NCBI GenBank assembly: GCA_040384665.1
Contig: JAZKIY010000010.1
Span: 62,001 to 126,000 of the forward strand
Length of the DNA stretch: 64,000 nucleotides
Origin: PCRC01 sp040384665
Lineage (GTDB): Bacteria; Pseudomonadota; Gammaproteobacteria; Burkholderiales; Burkholderiaceae_C
Direction: 5' to 3'
The notes below the pieces were generated by a model. It did no database searches. It was not told the DNA's origin and saw only the letters and a program-made list of their open reading frames with translations. Below, one piece after another: positions 1 to 8,564 of this stretch; the first letter of the stretch is position 1; each line of letters begins with the position of its first letter. A program made the position numbers and the translations under genes.

Positions 1-52
1 AGACGAAAAGCTGTGCGATCTGGGCGTGGACGTCGGCGAGGGGTTCGGTCAT
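1..52 (-). CDS. 5' end of an unidentified gene, cut by the window edge
   Basis: A minus-strand reading frame opens with ATG at 52 (an in-frame ATG also lies at 61) and runs off the left edge without a stop. The visible residues begin MTEPLADVHAQIAQLF. This is too short to assign a family. The main support is that the frame stays open and lies head-on beyond the terminator at 124-148 that closes the lipase gene. It may be a minor or spurious ORF. Confidence 0.35.
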   Translation of the reverse strand, partial: MTEPLADVHAQIAQLFV

Positions 53-123
53 GCTGGGCATTTCGGTTCAAGACAATGTCTGCCAATTGTCGCGGCAACA
101 CCCTGCACCGGCCTGCCCAAAAC

Positions 124-148
124 AAAAGGCCGGGGTCACCGGCCTTTT
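124..148 (-). terminator. Intrinsic terminator after the lipase gene
   Basis: A perfect 10-bp stem (124-133 with 139-148, AAAAGGCCGG / CCGGCCTTTT) has a 5-base loop. Read on the minus strand it ends in TTTTGTTTTGG, as expected 35 bases past the lipase stop. A second small palindrome (CTCCCGC..GCGGGAG, 153-168) lies between it and the stop codon. Confidence 0.75.
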
Positions 149-182
149 GCAGCTCCCGCCAGCGGGAGAGGTTGCAGCAAGA

Positions 183-1256
183 TCAGTACGTCACGTAGTC
201 ACGCAGCTTTGGCTCGGCGCCGCTCTTGGGCATCAAGGCCACCGAAGTGGCAAAAGTGAACATCGATTTGGTCAGGAAGTTCAGGGGAAGGGTCACCAAA
301 TCAACCCCTGGGGCGGCCAGCTTTGTGCACAGTCCCAGGCCTTGCCCCTTCAGGCGCGCCAGACTGGCGGTGCCTTTGTGTTGCAAGGCGTCAAGCGCGA
401 TCGCAAAGGGAATGGGGTCGTAGGTGATGGCCTGAAAGTGGTCTGCAACGTTGGTCAGGCAAACGTCCTGTGTGGCGATGTTGGCGCGGGCACCATCGCC
501 AGTCCGCAGGCTGGAGAGGCCACGCTCTTCGTCAAAGTTCGGGATGGCCACGTCGTCGGTGCGGGTGTAGACCGATGTGTAGTCAATGCCAGCGAAGGTT
601 TCGCCCCCTTTGTTGAGCGCATCGATGAACTTGGAGCCCACCGAGATTTGGGTGAACGATGTGACGCAGGTCAGCGCGTCAACCGTGCACAGCAGGTTGG
701 CTTCAATCAGGCCATGGTAAGCCGCCGCCACGCCAATGAAGTCTTCCACCATGGGGCGGGTGTCCGGAAAATACTTCAGAGACCAGCGCCCGGTGGCGCC
801 ACCCTGGCTGTAGGCGATCACGGCCAAGGGGGTCTTGGTGGTTTCATGCACTTTGCGGATCGCGTAGGTCACGTACTCCGAGGCAATTTGCAAGTCGCCC
901 GTGTGTTTGAAGGGCAGATCCACCGTACACCATGGCATGCCCAGCTGGTCAAACGACGGGATGTAGGTCCAGCTCAACTCGCTGTCCACCGTCATGGTGG
1001 CGGCTGGAATCATCAGCACGGTACGGCCAGAATCCGGGCCAAAACCGGCGCTGCATTTCATGGCCGCCAGCAAGGTGTTTTCGGGCGTCAACAGCCCGTC
1101 CGTCAAGGGTTTGGCCAACACAGGCACAGGGGCCGCCACGGCCACAGGTGTTACGGCCGCTGGCTGCTCTGTCGGCGTGCTGGTGGTGTCACTGCCACCA
1201 CCGCAAGCCACCAACAACAGCGTTGCCGCTGCCAATGAAATAGATAGTTTCAACAT
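183..1256 (-). CDS. Lipoprotein lipase resembling Candida antarctica lipase B
   Basis: A predicted secreted alpha/beta-hydrolase of 357 residues. The start at 1256 is chosen because it gives a clean lipoprotein signal (MLKLSISLAAATLLLVAC, lipobox Cys18) followed by a Thr/Pro/Ala linker to about residue 50; the longer frame to 1358 adds an unlikely leader. The core resembles the CALB lipase fold: WTYIPSFDQLG near 96-106, nucleophile motif AYSQGG with Ser150, an acid in TRTDDVAIP (Asp234 or 235) and His273 in NVADHF, all in the same order as Ser105, Asp187 and His224 of CALB. Several cysteines (68, 110, 190, 197, 266, 310) could form disulfides. The likely substrate is an ester or lipid outside the cytoplasm; specificity is not readable. 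It is monocistronic with its own terminator. Confidence 0.8.
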   Translation of the reverse strand: MLKLSISLAAATLLLVACGGGSDTTSTPTEQPAAVTPVAVAAPVPVLAKPLTDGLLTPENTLLAAMKCSAGFGPDSGRTVLMIPAATMTVDSELSWTYIPSFDQLGMPWCTVDLPFKHTGDLQIASEYVTYAIRKVHETTKTPLAVIAYSQGGATGRWSLKYFPDTRPMVEDFIGVAAAYHGLIEANLLCTVDALTCVTSFTQISVGSKFIDALNKGGETFAGIDYTSVYTRTDDVAIPNFDEERGLSSLRTGDGARANIATQDVCLTNVADHFQAITYDPIPFAIALDALQHKGTASLARLKGQGLGLCTKLAAPGVDLVTLPLNFLTKSMFTFATSVALMPKSGAEPKLRDYVTY

Positions 1257-1638
1257 GAGGGACCTTTGTAAAAGAAGAGGAACGCCGAAGACAACTAGAA
1301 CCAATGGTTGCCATGCGCCCAAACAATTGAGCAGCCGTGCATACAAAAGTATTAGCAATCTGCGTGCCCAACACCCTCAAATCCAGGTCGTTGCCAAGGA
1401 AAGCGTCTGTTTGCCTGCACAAATGCGGATTTTTTGGCTGTGCGCCTTCGCACAGACAGGTCGGAAACAGCCCTTTAAGCGGGCCACCGCCGCCACGAAG
1501 CACCCTGCTGGCGCATCAAACGCACCAACTTGAACCGCGCAGTTCAGTACTGCACTGGCAAGTCTGGCGTCCATGCAGCGCCATCGGCGGCATGGCCCCT
1601 TGAATGAGGCCATCGGGCCCGGCTCCTACAATCCGGCC
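1257..1638. other. Gene-free divergent region between the lipase and ubiH-like genes
   Basis: 382 bases without a convincing gene. It must hold promoters for the two divergent neighbours. A 7-bp tetraloop hairpin (CTGTGCG 1438-1444, CGCACAG 1449-1455) is preceded on the plus strand by a T-run, but no U-tract follows it on either strand, so it does not look like a terminator. No ncRNA was recognised. Confidence 0.5.
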
Positions 1639-2745
1639 ATGACTTTGCACTTGGACGTGTGTATCCGCGGCGGCGGCATCGTGGGCATGGGCCTGGCGCT
1701 GCAACTCGCCAGCCAGCGCCTGCGCGTTGGGTTGCTGGCCCAGCCCGCGCCGGCCGTGCAGGATGTGCGCGCCTATGCGCTGAATGCCGCGTCGCGCGCG
1801 CTGCTCACCGCGCTGCGCGTCTGGCCCGACGCGGCACACGCCACACCAGTGCGGCGCATGGACATCTGGGGCGACAACGGCGGCCACCTGGCGTTTGACC
1901 AGGCCGAACTGGGCTGCGACGCGCTGGCCTGGATCGTCGATGTGCCGGCGCTGGAGCAGCAGCTCAGCCAGGCCGTGGGTTACCAGCCGCTGATTGAACG
2001 CCTTCCCCCCGAAGCGCCGGCGCCCGCCGCCGCACTGGAGGTGATTTGCGAAGGCCGCCACAGCCGCCAGCGCGACGCGCGGGGTGCCAGCCTGGCGATG
2101 CACCCCTATGGCCAGCGTGCGATTGCCGCCCGCCTGCAGTGCGACCAGCCCCACGGCGGCGTGGCCCGGCAATGGTTTGCCAACGGCGAGGTGCTGGCCC
2201 TGTTGCCGCTGGCCGGGAACTCGCTGGCGCTGGTCTGGTCTGTCTCCCATGCCCACGCCGACGAACTGCTGCAGATGCCCGCCCCCGCTTTTGAGGAACG
2301 GCTGATGCTGGCCAGCCTCGGCACGGCCAACCCCTTGAAGCTGACCAGCGAGCGCGCCAGCTGGCCGCTGATGCTGGGCCGCGCCTCCCGCTGGGTGGGC
2401 CCCGGCTGGGCACTGGCCGGCGACGCCGCGCACTGCATCCACCCGCTGGCGGGCCAGGGCCTGAACCTGGGCCTGGCCGACGTGGCCGAACTGGCCAAGG
2501 TGCTGGCCGCCCGCAGTGGCAGCGACTACTGGCGCAGCCTGGGCGACCTGCGGCTGCTGCGCCGCTACGAACGCGCCCGGCAGGCCGACGTGGCCACCAT
2601 GGCGGGCTTCACCGACCACCTGCAGCGCCTGTTCGCCCAGAACGACGGCCCCTGGCCAGCGCTGCGCAACGGCGCCATGCGGGCGGTGGAACGCAGTGGC
2701 CCGGTCAAGCACTGGCTGGCGCGCCAGGCCATGGGTCTGGCCTGA
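1639..2745 (+). CDS. FAD-dependent monooxygenase of the UbiH/UbiF family
   Basis: A 368-residue flavoprotein hydroxylase, probably one of the ubiquinone-ring hydroxylases acting at the inner face of the membrane. It has the N-terminal FAD dinucleotide-binding motif GGGIVGMGLA (11-20) and the second FAD motif AGDAAHCIHPLAGQGLN near residue 260, which is characteristic of the UbiH/COQ6 family. The start at 1639 places the Rossmann strand at the usual distance from the N-terminus. Which ring position it hydroxylates (UbiH, UbiF, UbiI or UbiM type) cannot be decided from sequence alone. dsbC follows 44 bases downstream on the same strand. Confidence 0.85.
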   Translation: MTLHLDVCIRGGGIVGMGLALQLASQRLRVGLLAQPAPAVQDVRAYALNAASRALLTALRVWPDAAHATPVRRMDIWGDNGGHLAFDQAELGCDALAWIVDVPALEQQLSQAVGYQPLIERLPPEAPAPAAALEVICEGRHSRQRDARGASLAMHPYGQRAIAARLQCDQPHGGVARQWFANGEVLALLPLAGNSLALVWSVSHAHADELLQMPAPAFEERLMLASLGTANPLKLTSERASWPLMLGRASRWVGPGWALAGDAAHCIHPLAGQGLNLGLADVAELAKVLAARSGSDYWRSLGDLRLLRRYERARQADVATMAGFTDHLQRLFAQNDGPWPALRNGAMRAVERSGPVKHWLARQAMGLA

Positions 2746-2789
2746 GCGTCTTCAACCCTTCTTACTTTTCCATTCCATTGGGCTACGCC

Positions 2790-3524
2790 ATGAACACTCG
2801 TCTTTCCCTGCCATTGCGCGCGCTGCTGGTCACCCTGTGGCTGTTTGCCATGGCCAGCGCCCATGCGCAATCGCCAGAAGCCGCCATCCGCAAGAACCTG
2901 GCCGAACGCCTGCCCAACCTGCCCAAGATCGACGAGGTGCGCAAGACGCCGATGGAAGGCCTGTTCGAGGTGCGCGCCAACGGCACCGACATCTTCTACA
3001 CCGACGCCAAGGGCGATTTCCTGGTGCAGGGCAACCTGATCGACACCGTGGGCCGGCGCAACCTGACCGAAGAGCGCACCGAAAAGCTGCTGGCCATCGA
3101 CTTCAAAACCCTGCCCCTCAAAGACGCCTTCACACTGGTGCGTGGCAACGGCAAACGCAAGATCGCGGTGTTTGAAGACCCCAACTGCGGCTATTGCAAA
3201 CGTTTCGAGCGCGACCTGCAAAAGGTCGACAACGTGACGGTCTACCTGTTCCTCTACCCCATCCTGGGCGCCGACTCGGTGGACAAGTCGAACAACATCT
3301 GGTGCGCCAAGAACAAGGCCAAAGCCTGGCACGACTGGATGCTGGAAGACCAGACGCCTGCCAGCGCCAGTTGCGACACCGCCGCGGTCCAGCGCAACGT
3401 TGAATTCGGCCGCAAGGCCAAGATCACCGGCACACCCACGCTGGTGTTCACCGACGGTTCGCGTGTGCCAGGTGCCATCAACGCCCAGCAGGTCGAAAAA
3501 TTCCTCGCAGACGCCGGAAAATAA
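2790..3524 (+). CDS. dsbC: Periplasmic thiol:disulfide isomerase DsbC
   Basis: A 244-residue exported protein that reshuffles wrong disulfides in periplasmic proteins. It has a signal peptide (cleavage expected after AHA at 25-26), an N-terminal dimerisation region and a thioredoxin-like catalytic domain with active site CGYC at 133-136. Two further cysteines lie in the C-terminal half (WCAK and SCDT), as in DsbC. The cis-Pro loop is seen as GTPTLVF. The start at 2790 gives the expected signal peptide. The TAA stop coincides with the edge of the dispersed repeat at 3523-3581. It may be co-transcribed with the upstream ubiH-like gene. Confidence 0.93.
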   Translation: MNTRLSLPLRALLVTLWLFAMASAHAQSPEAAIRKNLAERLPNLPKIDEVRKTPMEGLFEVRANGTDIFYTDAKGDFLVQGNLIDTVGRRNLTEERTEKLLAIDFKTLPLKDAFTLVRGNGKRKIAVFEDPNCGYCKRFERDLQKVDNVTVYLFLYPILGADSVDKSNNIWCAKNKAKAWHDWMLEDQTPASASCDTAAVQRNVEFGRKAKITGTPTLVFTDGSRVPGAINAQQVEKFLADAGK

Positions 3525-3581
3525 GCCAAATCAGCCTTAAGCCCTAGTGAAACCTAGCAGTACAGCTATATATTCAGTAGC
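3523..3581 (-). repeat. Dispersed intergenic repeat, copy 1
   Basis: On the minus strand this matches the copy at 22166-22229: it shares ATAGCTGTAC, then AGGTTTCACTAGGGCTT, then an AAGGC-like tail. It starts in the stop codon of dsbC and fills most of the gap to the photolyase-like gene. The 17-bp left end is an imperfect palindrome (GCTACT..TATAGC). Confidence 0.8.
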
Positions 3582-3611
3582 GAACCACCCTCTACTCCAA
3601 CCGGTTGCCCC

Positions 3612-4859
3612 ATGAACACCGACCTCCAAACGCTCGGTGTCCCCGAACCGCTCCAGCACTTCCCACCCACCGTGGCCGAAGTGGTCGCCCGGCTTGACCG
3701 CCTGCAACCCACCACCTACGCCCGCACCCGCAACGCGCTGGATGGCGCTGTCTCAGGCCTGTCACCTTACTTCACCCACGGGCTGGTGAGCCTGCCGCAG
3801 GCCGCCATCCGGCTGTCGCGCCACCACCGGCTCGGCTACGACGACAAGCTGGTGTTCGAGTTCGGCTGGCGCGCGTTTTTCCACCACGTCTGGCGCCATG
3901 CGGGCGACGACGGCGACGCCATCCTGCAAGCCATGCGCCCGGTCACGCTGTGGCCAGGGGCGTACAGCGACACTGTGCCCGCCGACGTGCGCGAAGGCCG
4001 CTCTGGCGTGCCCGCCATCGACAGCGCCGTGCGCGTGCTCTACGCCACCGGCTACCTGCACAACCACGCCCGCATGTGGCTGGCCAGCTACTTGGTGCAC
4101 ATCCGCAAGGTGCACTGGCGCGCCGGCGCCGACTGGCTCTACGGCCACCTGTTGGACGGCGACCTGCCCAGCAACCACCTGAGCTGGCAATGGGTGGCAG
4201 GCCAGTTCTCCAGCAAGCCCTATTTCTTCAACGCTGCCAACGTGGTGCGCTACGCCCCGCAGGTGGCCTGGAAAGCCTGGGCTTCGCCCAAGACCGTGGT
4301 CGACAAGACCTACGAAGAGATCGACGCGCTGGCCCGCTTCCGCGGCGACCACGGCGCCGAGCCGGGGCAACACGCCGCGGTGGAAGAACCGCTGTGCACC
4401 GCCACGCCGCCCGCTGCCCTGCTGAGCGCCTGCGTCGGCGCCAAAGCCTTTGCGGGCACGCCACTGGCCGGAAAAACGGTCGAACTGGTCCACCCCTGGG
4501 CGCTGTCCGAGCGCCGCCATGCTGGCGTCCGCCTTGGTGTGGTCCACCTGCCCGCCCACGCGTCTTGGCCCTGGAGCGAACGCCGCTGGCAGTTTGTGCT
4601 GCAGCGCATGGCCGATGTGTGCGACGCCGTCTTCGTTGGCGACATCGCCACGCTGGCCACACCGCTGCAAGGCGCCACGGTGTTCGCGCAAGCCACGCAG
4701 TTCCCTGGCTACCGCCAAGTCTTGCCCGCCCTGACCACCGACCTCCGGCCGGCCCCCCGGCTGTTTGCCGAACCCCACCTGCCCTGCGGCTCCTTCAGCC
4801 GCTTTTACGACGGGGCGCAACGCGAACAACCCGATTTCGCCCGCCTGTTGAAAACCTGA
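3612..4859 (+). CDS. Photolyase/cryptochrome-like FAD-binding protein with inverted domain order
   Basis: A 415-residue protein. Residues ~35-215 are clearly the FAD-binding helical domain of DNA photolyases and cryptochromes: LSPYFTHG (50-57), FEFGWRAFFHHVWRH (82-96), GYLHNHARMWLASY (147-160) and the strongly diagnostic DGDLPSNHLSWQWVAG (182-197). The usual N-terminal alpha/beta antenna domain is absent. After the FAD domain, residues ~285-400 contain a possible Rossmann-like region (GVRLGVVHLP; SERRWQFVLQRMADV; DAVFVGD; GATVFAQATQFPGY) that resembles the antenna domain placed at the wrong end. DNA repair or a blue-light role is possible, but activity is not established. Similar genes are usually annotated simply as FAD-binding photolyase-family proteins. 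Confidence 0.8.
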   Translation: MNTDLQTLGVPEPLQHFPPTVAEVVARLDRLQPTTYARTRNALDGAVSGLSPYFTHGLVSLPQAAIRLSRHHRLGYDDKLVFEFGWRAFFHHVWRHAGDDGDAILQAMRPVTLWPGAYSDTVPADVREGRSGVPAIDSAVRVLYATGYLHNHARMWLASYLVHIRKVHWRAGADWLYGHLLDGDLPSNHLSWQWVAGQFSSKPYFFNAANVVRYAPQVAWKAWASPKTVVDKTYEEIDALARFRGDHGAEPGQHAAVEEPLCTATPPAALLSACVGAKAFAGTPLAGKTVELVHPWALSERRHAGVRLGVVHLPAHASWPWSERRWQFVLQRMADVCDAVFVGDIATLATPLQGATVFAQATQFPGYRQVLPALTTDLRPAPRLFAEPHLPCGSFSRFYDGAQREQPDFARLLKT

Positions 4860-4894
4860 CATCCCCGCAAGGCACAGCGCCCGACAATAGCCCC

Positions 4895-6688
4895 ATGAAG
4901 CCAACGCCCGCCAAAGCCGCCGCCGTCCATTACCGCGTAGAAGTCGCCAACCTGCAGGCCCACCTGTTCCAGGTCACGCTGACCATTGCCAGGCCCGCGC
5001 CGCAACAACGCGTCTCGCTGCCGGTGTGGATCCCCGGCAGCTACCTGGTGCGCGAGTTCTCCCGCCACCTGCAGCAGCTGCAGGCCCGCCAGGGCAAGGC
5101 CACCGTGCCGCTGCTGCAGCTCGACAAAAACACCTGGCAAGCCGAAGCGGACCCCACCCGCCCGCTGGTGCTCACCTGCCAGGTTTATGCGTTCGACAAC
5201 TCGGTTCGCACCGCCTGGCTGGACACGACGCGTGGCTTCTTCAACGGCACCAGCCTGTGCCTGCGGGTGCATGGCCAGGAAGACGCGCCCCATGCGCTGG
5301 AACTGGTCAGCAGCAAGGCCATTGCCCACTGGCGCGTCGCCACCGGCCTGACGGCACGCGACGCCAATGCCGCCGGCTTTGGCACCTACGCCGCCAGCGG
5401 CTACGACGAACTGGTGGACTGCCCGTTCGAACTGGGCGACTTCTGGCAAGGCCAGTTCAAGGCGGGCGGCGTACCGCACCGCCTGGTGGTGGCCGGCGCG
5501 TCCGCGTCGTTCGACAGCGCCCGCCTGCTGGAAGACACCCGGAAAATCTGCGAGGCCGAAATCCGCTTCTGGCACGGCACGGCCAAGCCACCGCACAAAA
5601 GCTACGTCTTCCTGCTCAACGTGGTGGACGACCACTACGGCGGCCTGGAGCACCGCAACTCCACCGCCCTCATCTGCGGCCGGCGCGACCTGCCCCGGCT
5701 GGGCGAGGCGAAAACGCCAGAGGGCTACACCACCCTGCTGGGCCTCGTCAGCCACGAGTACTTCCACACCTGGAACGTCAAGCGCCTGCGCCCGGCCGAC
5801 TTCACCCGCTACCACTACGACGCCGAGCAGTACACCCGCCTGCTGTGGTTCTTTGAAGGCTTCACCAGCTACTACGACGACCTGCTGCTGCGCCGCGCCG
5901 GCCTGCTCGACAACGCGGGCTACCTGAAGCTGCTCAACAAGGGCATCAACCAGCTGCTGCAGACCCCCGGCCGCACCGTGCAGTCGGTCGCCGACGCCAG
6001 CCTGGACGCCTGGGTCAAGTACTACCGCCCCGACGAAAACACGCCCAACGCCACCGTGAGCTATTACGGCAAAGGCGCGCTGGTGGCGCTGTGCCTCGAT
6101 TTGACGCTGCGGCGTGAAGGCCGCACCACGCTCGACGACGTGATGCGCGCGTTGTGGCAACGCACCTCGGGTGGCCCGATGGCCGAGGCCGACGTCGCCA
6201 CCGTGCTGGCCGAGCTCGGTGGCCGCAGTTTTGCGGCCGAGCTCGCCGCCTGGGTGCACGGCACCGGCGAGTTGCCATTGCAAGACCTGCTGCAGGCCCA
6301 CGGTGTGGCCGTGCACCACGACCCGGCCCAGCTGGCGCAGCGCCTGGGTCTGCGGGTGACCGAGGCCAATGGCAGCGTGCAGGTCAAGGTGGTGCTGCGC
6401 GGTGGCGCCGCCGAAGCCGCCGGTCTGGCGGCGGGCGACGAGTGGTTGGGCATTGAACTGCCAACCGCCAAATCGCCCAAAAGCGCCGCCACTGGCTGGC
6501 GACTCAGCAAGCTGGACGACCTGCTGCTCTACGCCGGCAGCGCCACCCAGCTCACCGCGCTGGTGGCGCGCGACCGCCGGCTGCTGCGCCTGCCCCTGGC
6601 CCTGCCCGCCGCCAGCACCACCTGGCGACTCGCCGTGCAGGACACCCCGGCGCTGGACACATGGCTCGCCCCGGCAGCCATGCGCTGA
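4895..6688 (+). CDS. M61-family metallopeptidase with C-terminal PDZ domain
   Basis: A 597-residue protein of the glycyl-aminopeptidase M61 family. It has an N-terminal beta domain (1-190), a central GLEHRNST motif (250-257), the zinc-binding HEYFH (287-291) with the following FEGFTSYYDDLLLRRAG (glutamate ligand) and a C-terminal PDZ-like region from about 480 (RLGLRVTEANG...GGAAEAAGLAAGDEWLGIE). No signal peptide is seen, so it is probably cytoplasmic. The start at 4895 matches the family N-terminus; a longer open frame upstream overlaps the photolyase-like gene out of frame and is ignored. It overlaps the following DUF3108 gene by 28 bases, suggesting translational coupling. Confidence 0.9.
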   Translation: MKPTPAKAAAVHYRVEVANLQAHLFQVTLTIARPAPQQRVSLPVWIPGSYLVREFSRHLQQLQARQGKATVPLLQLDKNTWQAEADPTRPLVLTCQVYAFDNSVRTAWLDTTRGFFNGTSLCLRVHGQEDAPHALELVSSKAIAHWRVATGLTARDANAAGFGTYAASGYDELVDCPFELGDFWQGQFKAGGVPHRLVVAGASASFDSARLLEDTRKICEAEIRFWHGTAKPPHKSYVFLLNVVDDHYGGLEHRNSTALICGRRDLPRLGEAKTPEGYTTLLGLVSHEYFHTWNVKRLRPADFTRYHYDAEQYTRLLWFFEGFTSYYDDLLLRRAGLLDNAGYLKLLNKGINQLLQTPGRTVQSVADASLDAWVKYYRPDENTPNATVSYYGKGALVALCLDLTLRREGRTTLDDVMRALWQRTSGGPMAEADVATVLAELGGRSFAAELAAWVHGTGELPLQDLLQAHGVAVHHDPAQLAQRLGLRVTEANGSVQVKVVLRGGAAEAAGLAAGDEWLGIELPTAKSPKSAATGWRLSKLDDLLLYAGSATQLTALVARDRRLLRLPLALPAASTTWRLAVQDTPALDTWLAPAAMR

Positions 6689-7716
6689 CACCCCCACCCC
6701 GAGCAGCGCGGCGTGCGATCGCCCTGCTCAGCGTGCTGGTGCTGCTGGCGCACGCGGTGCTGCTCTCTGCGCTTGACCGCCTGTGGCCCACGCCCTCGGT
6801 ACTGCAACCGCTGGTGCCGCCGATGCTGACCCGGCAAATCCGCCCGGCCGAACCTGTGGCCCGCCCACCGCCCGCGGTGGCGCGCACGGCACCCACACGC
6901 CCTGCAGTGGCCGTCATCGAAGCCCCTGCCCCGCCGCCCGCCGAGGGCTCGGCATCGGCACCAACGCCGCCCGACCTGGCGCCCCCGCCCGAGCCGCCAC
7001 AAGCCAGCGCCAGCGCGCCCGAACCGGAAGCCTCACCCCCGGCGCTGGAAACCAACGCCGCCCTGCCCGCAGAGGCCGACCGCTGGCCCCCCAACACCCG
7101 CCTGACCTACCGCCTCACCGGCTACTACCGTGGCGAGCTGACGGGCGAAGCCCGGGTGGCGTGGCAGCGCGACGGCGACCGCTACCAGACGCAGGTTGAC
7201 ATGACCGTCGGCCTGTTGGTGCGCATGACGCTGACCAGCCAGGGCGACATCACCCCCGAAGGGCTGGCCCCACGCGAGTACGAAGAGCAGCTGGGCACCC
7301 GGCGGCGCGCGGTGCGGCTGGGGCGCGAGAGCATCACCCTGGCCAACGGCACACAACGGCCCCGGCCCGCCGGTGTGCAGGACACGGCGAGCCAGTTCGT
7401 GGCGCTGACGCAGCGTTTCGCCACCGGCCAGGTGGCGCTGGTGCCGGGCGAATCGGTCAAGTTCTGGATGGCACGGCCCGGTGGGGTGGACGCCTGGGAC
7501 TACCGGGTGGTGGCGCAGGAAACCCTGTTCCTGCCGCTGCTGGGCCAGGTCAACACCGTCCACCTCAAGCCGGAGCCTTTGCAAACGCCACGCGGCAGCA
7601 TCGTGGCGGAAATGTGGTTCGCGCCCAGCCTGCAGCACCTGCCGGTGCGCATCCGCATCAGCTTCAACGAAGACAGCCACGTCGACCTGCTGGTCAACAC
7701 CATCGAGCAGCGCTGA
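6661..7716 (+). CDS. DUF3108 domain protein with proline-rich periplasmic linker
   Basis: A 351-residue envelope protein of unknown function. It has a positively charged N-terminus, one membrane segment (about 20-38, ALLSVLVLLAHAVLLSAL), a long Pro/Ala-rich linker (about 55-135) as in TonB-like proteins, and a C-terminal beta-rich DUF3108 domain (about 145-351, beginning RLTYRLTGYYRGELTG). The topology suggests an inner-membrane anchor with the globular part in the periplasm. The start codon lies inside the 3' end of the M61 peptidase gene, so the two are probably one transcript. Confidence 0.85.
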   Translation: MARPGSHALTPPPRAARRAIALLSVLVLLAHAVLLSALDRLWPTPSVLQPLVPPMLTRQIRPAEPVARPPPAVARTAPTRPAVAVIEAPAPPPAEGSASAPTPPDLAPPPEPPQASASAPEPEASPPALETNAALPAEADRWPPNTRLTYRLTGYYRGELTGEARVAWQRDGDRYQTQVDMTVGLLVRMTLTSQGDITPEGLAPREYEEQLGTRRRAVRLGRESITLANGTQRPRPAGVQDTASQFVALTQRFATGQVALVPGESVKFWMARPGGVDAWDYRVVAQETLFLPLLGQVNTVHLKPEPLQTPRGSIVAEMWFAPSLQHLPVRIRISFNEDSHVDLLVNTIEQR

Positions 7717-7775
7717 AGCCGCCCACGCTGCTTCCCCTATAGTGCTGACATCCCAACTCTGCACCTGCCTGAGCC

Positions 7776-8555
7776 ATGACCTTTGAGACCATCCTCGTCC
7801 GCACCGAAGCCGGCAAAGTCGGCGTCATCACGCTGAACCGCCCCAAAGCGCTGAACGCCCTGAACGACCAGCTGATGGAAGAGCTGGGCCAGGCGCTCAA
7901 GGCCTTCGACGCCGACCCCGCCATCGGTTGCATGGTCGTGACCGGCAGCGAAAAAGCCTTTGCCGCCGGCGCCGACATCCCGTCCATGGCCAAGGCCACC
8001 TTCGCCGACACCTATGGCGGCGACTTCGTCACCCGCAACTGGGAAACCATCCGCACCATCCGCAAGCCGGTGATCGCGGCCGTGAGCGGCTTTGCGCTGG
8101 GCGGCGGCTGCGAGCTGACGATGATGTGCGACTTCATCATCGCTGCCGACAACGCCAAATTCGGCCAGCCCGAGATCAAGCTCGGCGTGATCCCCGGCGC
8201 CGGCGGCACCCAGCGCTTGCCGCGCGCCGTGGGCAAATCCAAGGCCATGGACCTGTGCCTGACCGGCCGCATGATGGACGCGACCGAGGCCGAGCGCGCC
8301 GGCCTGGTCAGCCGCGTCGTGCCGCTCGACAAACTGATGGACGAAGCGCTCGCAGCCGCCATCCTGATTGCCGACCAGCCACGCCTGGCCGTCTACGCCG
8401 TGAAAGAAAGCGTGAACCGCGCCTTTGAAGGAGGCCTGGCCGACGGCGTGATGTTCGAACGCCGGCTGTTCCATGCGATGTTCGCCACAGCCGACCAGAA
8501 AGAAGGCATGGACGCCTTCCTGAACAAACGCAAGCCGGTGTTCACGAACACCTGA
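7776..8555 (+). CDS. Enoyl-CoA hydratase (crotonase family)
   Basis: A 259-residue cytoplasmic enzyme expected to hydrate trans-2-enoyl-CoA to (S)-3-hydroxyacyl-CoA in beta-oxidation. The crotonase features are complete: the oxyanion-hole region AGADI (65-69) and GFALGGGCE (105-113), catalytic glutamates Glu113 and Glu133 (GQPEIKLGVIPGAGGTQRL), and normal family length. A possible -10 element TATAGT lies at 7738-7743, so it may have its own promoter after the DUF3108 gene. It is separate from the fatty-acid operon at 11.9-19.5 kb but likely serves the same pathway. Confidence 0.93.
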   Translation: MTFETILVRTEAGKVGVITLNRPKALNALNDQLMEELGQALKAFDADPAIGCMVVTGSEKAFAAGADIPSMAKATFADTYGGDFVTRNWETIRTIRKPVIAAVSGFALGGGCELTMMCDFIIAADNAKFGQPEIKLGVIPGAGGTQRLPRAVGKSKAMDLCLTGRMMDATEAERAGLVSRVVPLDKLMDEALAAAILIADQPRLAVYAVKESVNRAFEGGLADGVMFERRLFHAMFATADQKEGMDAFLNKRKPVFTNT

Positions 8556-8564
8556 CGGACCACG

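Noticed and set aside
51..1238. Long plus-strand open frame opposite the lipase gene
   Set aside because: It mirrors a well-supported gene on the other strand, has no recognisable motif and a composition explained by GC-rich codon bias.
1438..1455. Hairpin as a terminator
   Set aside because: No U-run follows on either strand and no gene ends nearby.
2565..3332. Minus-strand open frame across the ubiH/dsbC junction
   Set aside because: It spans two clear plus-strand genes and has no family features.
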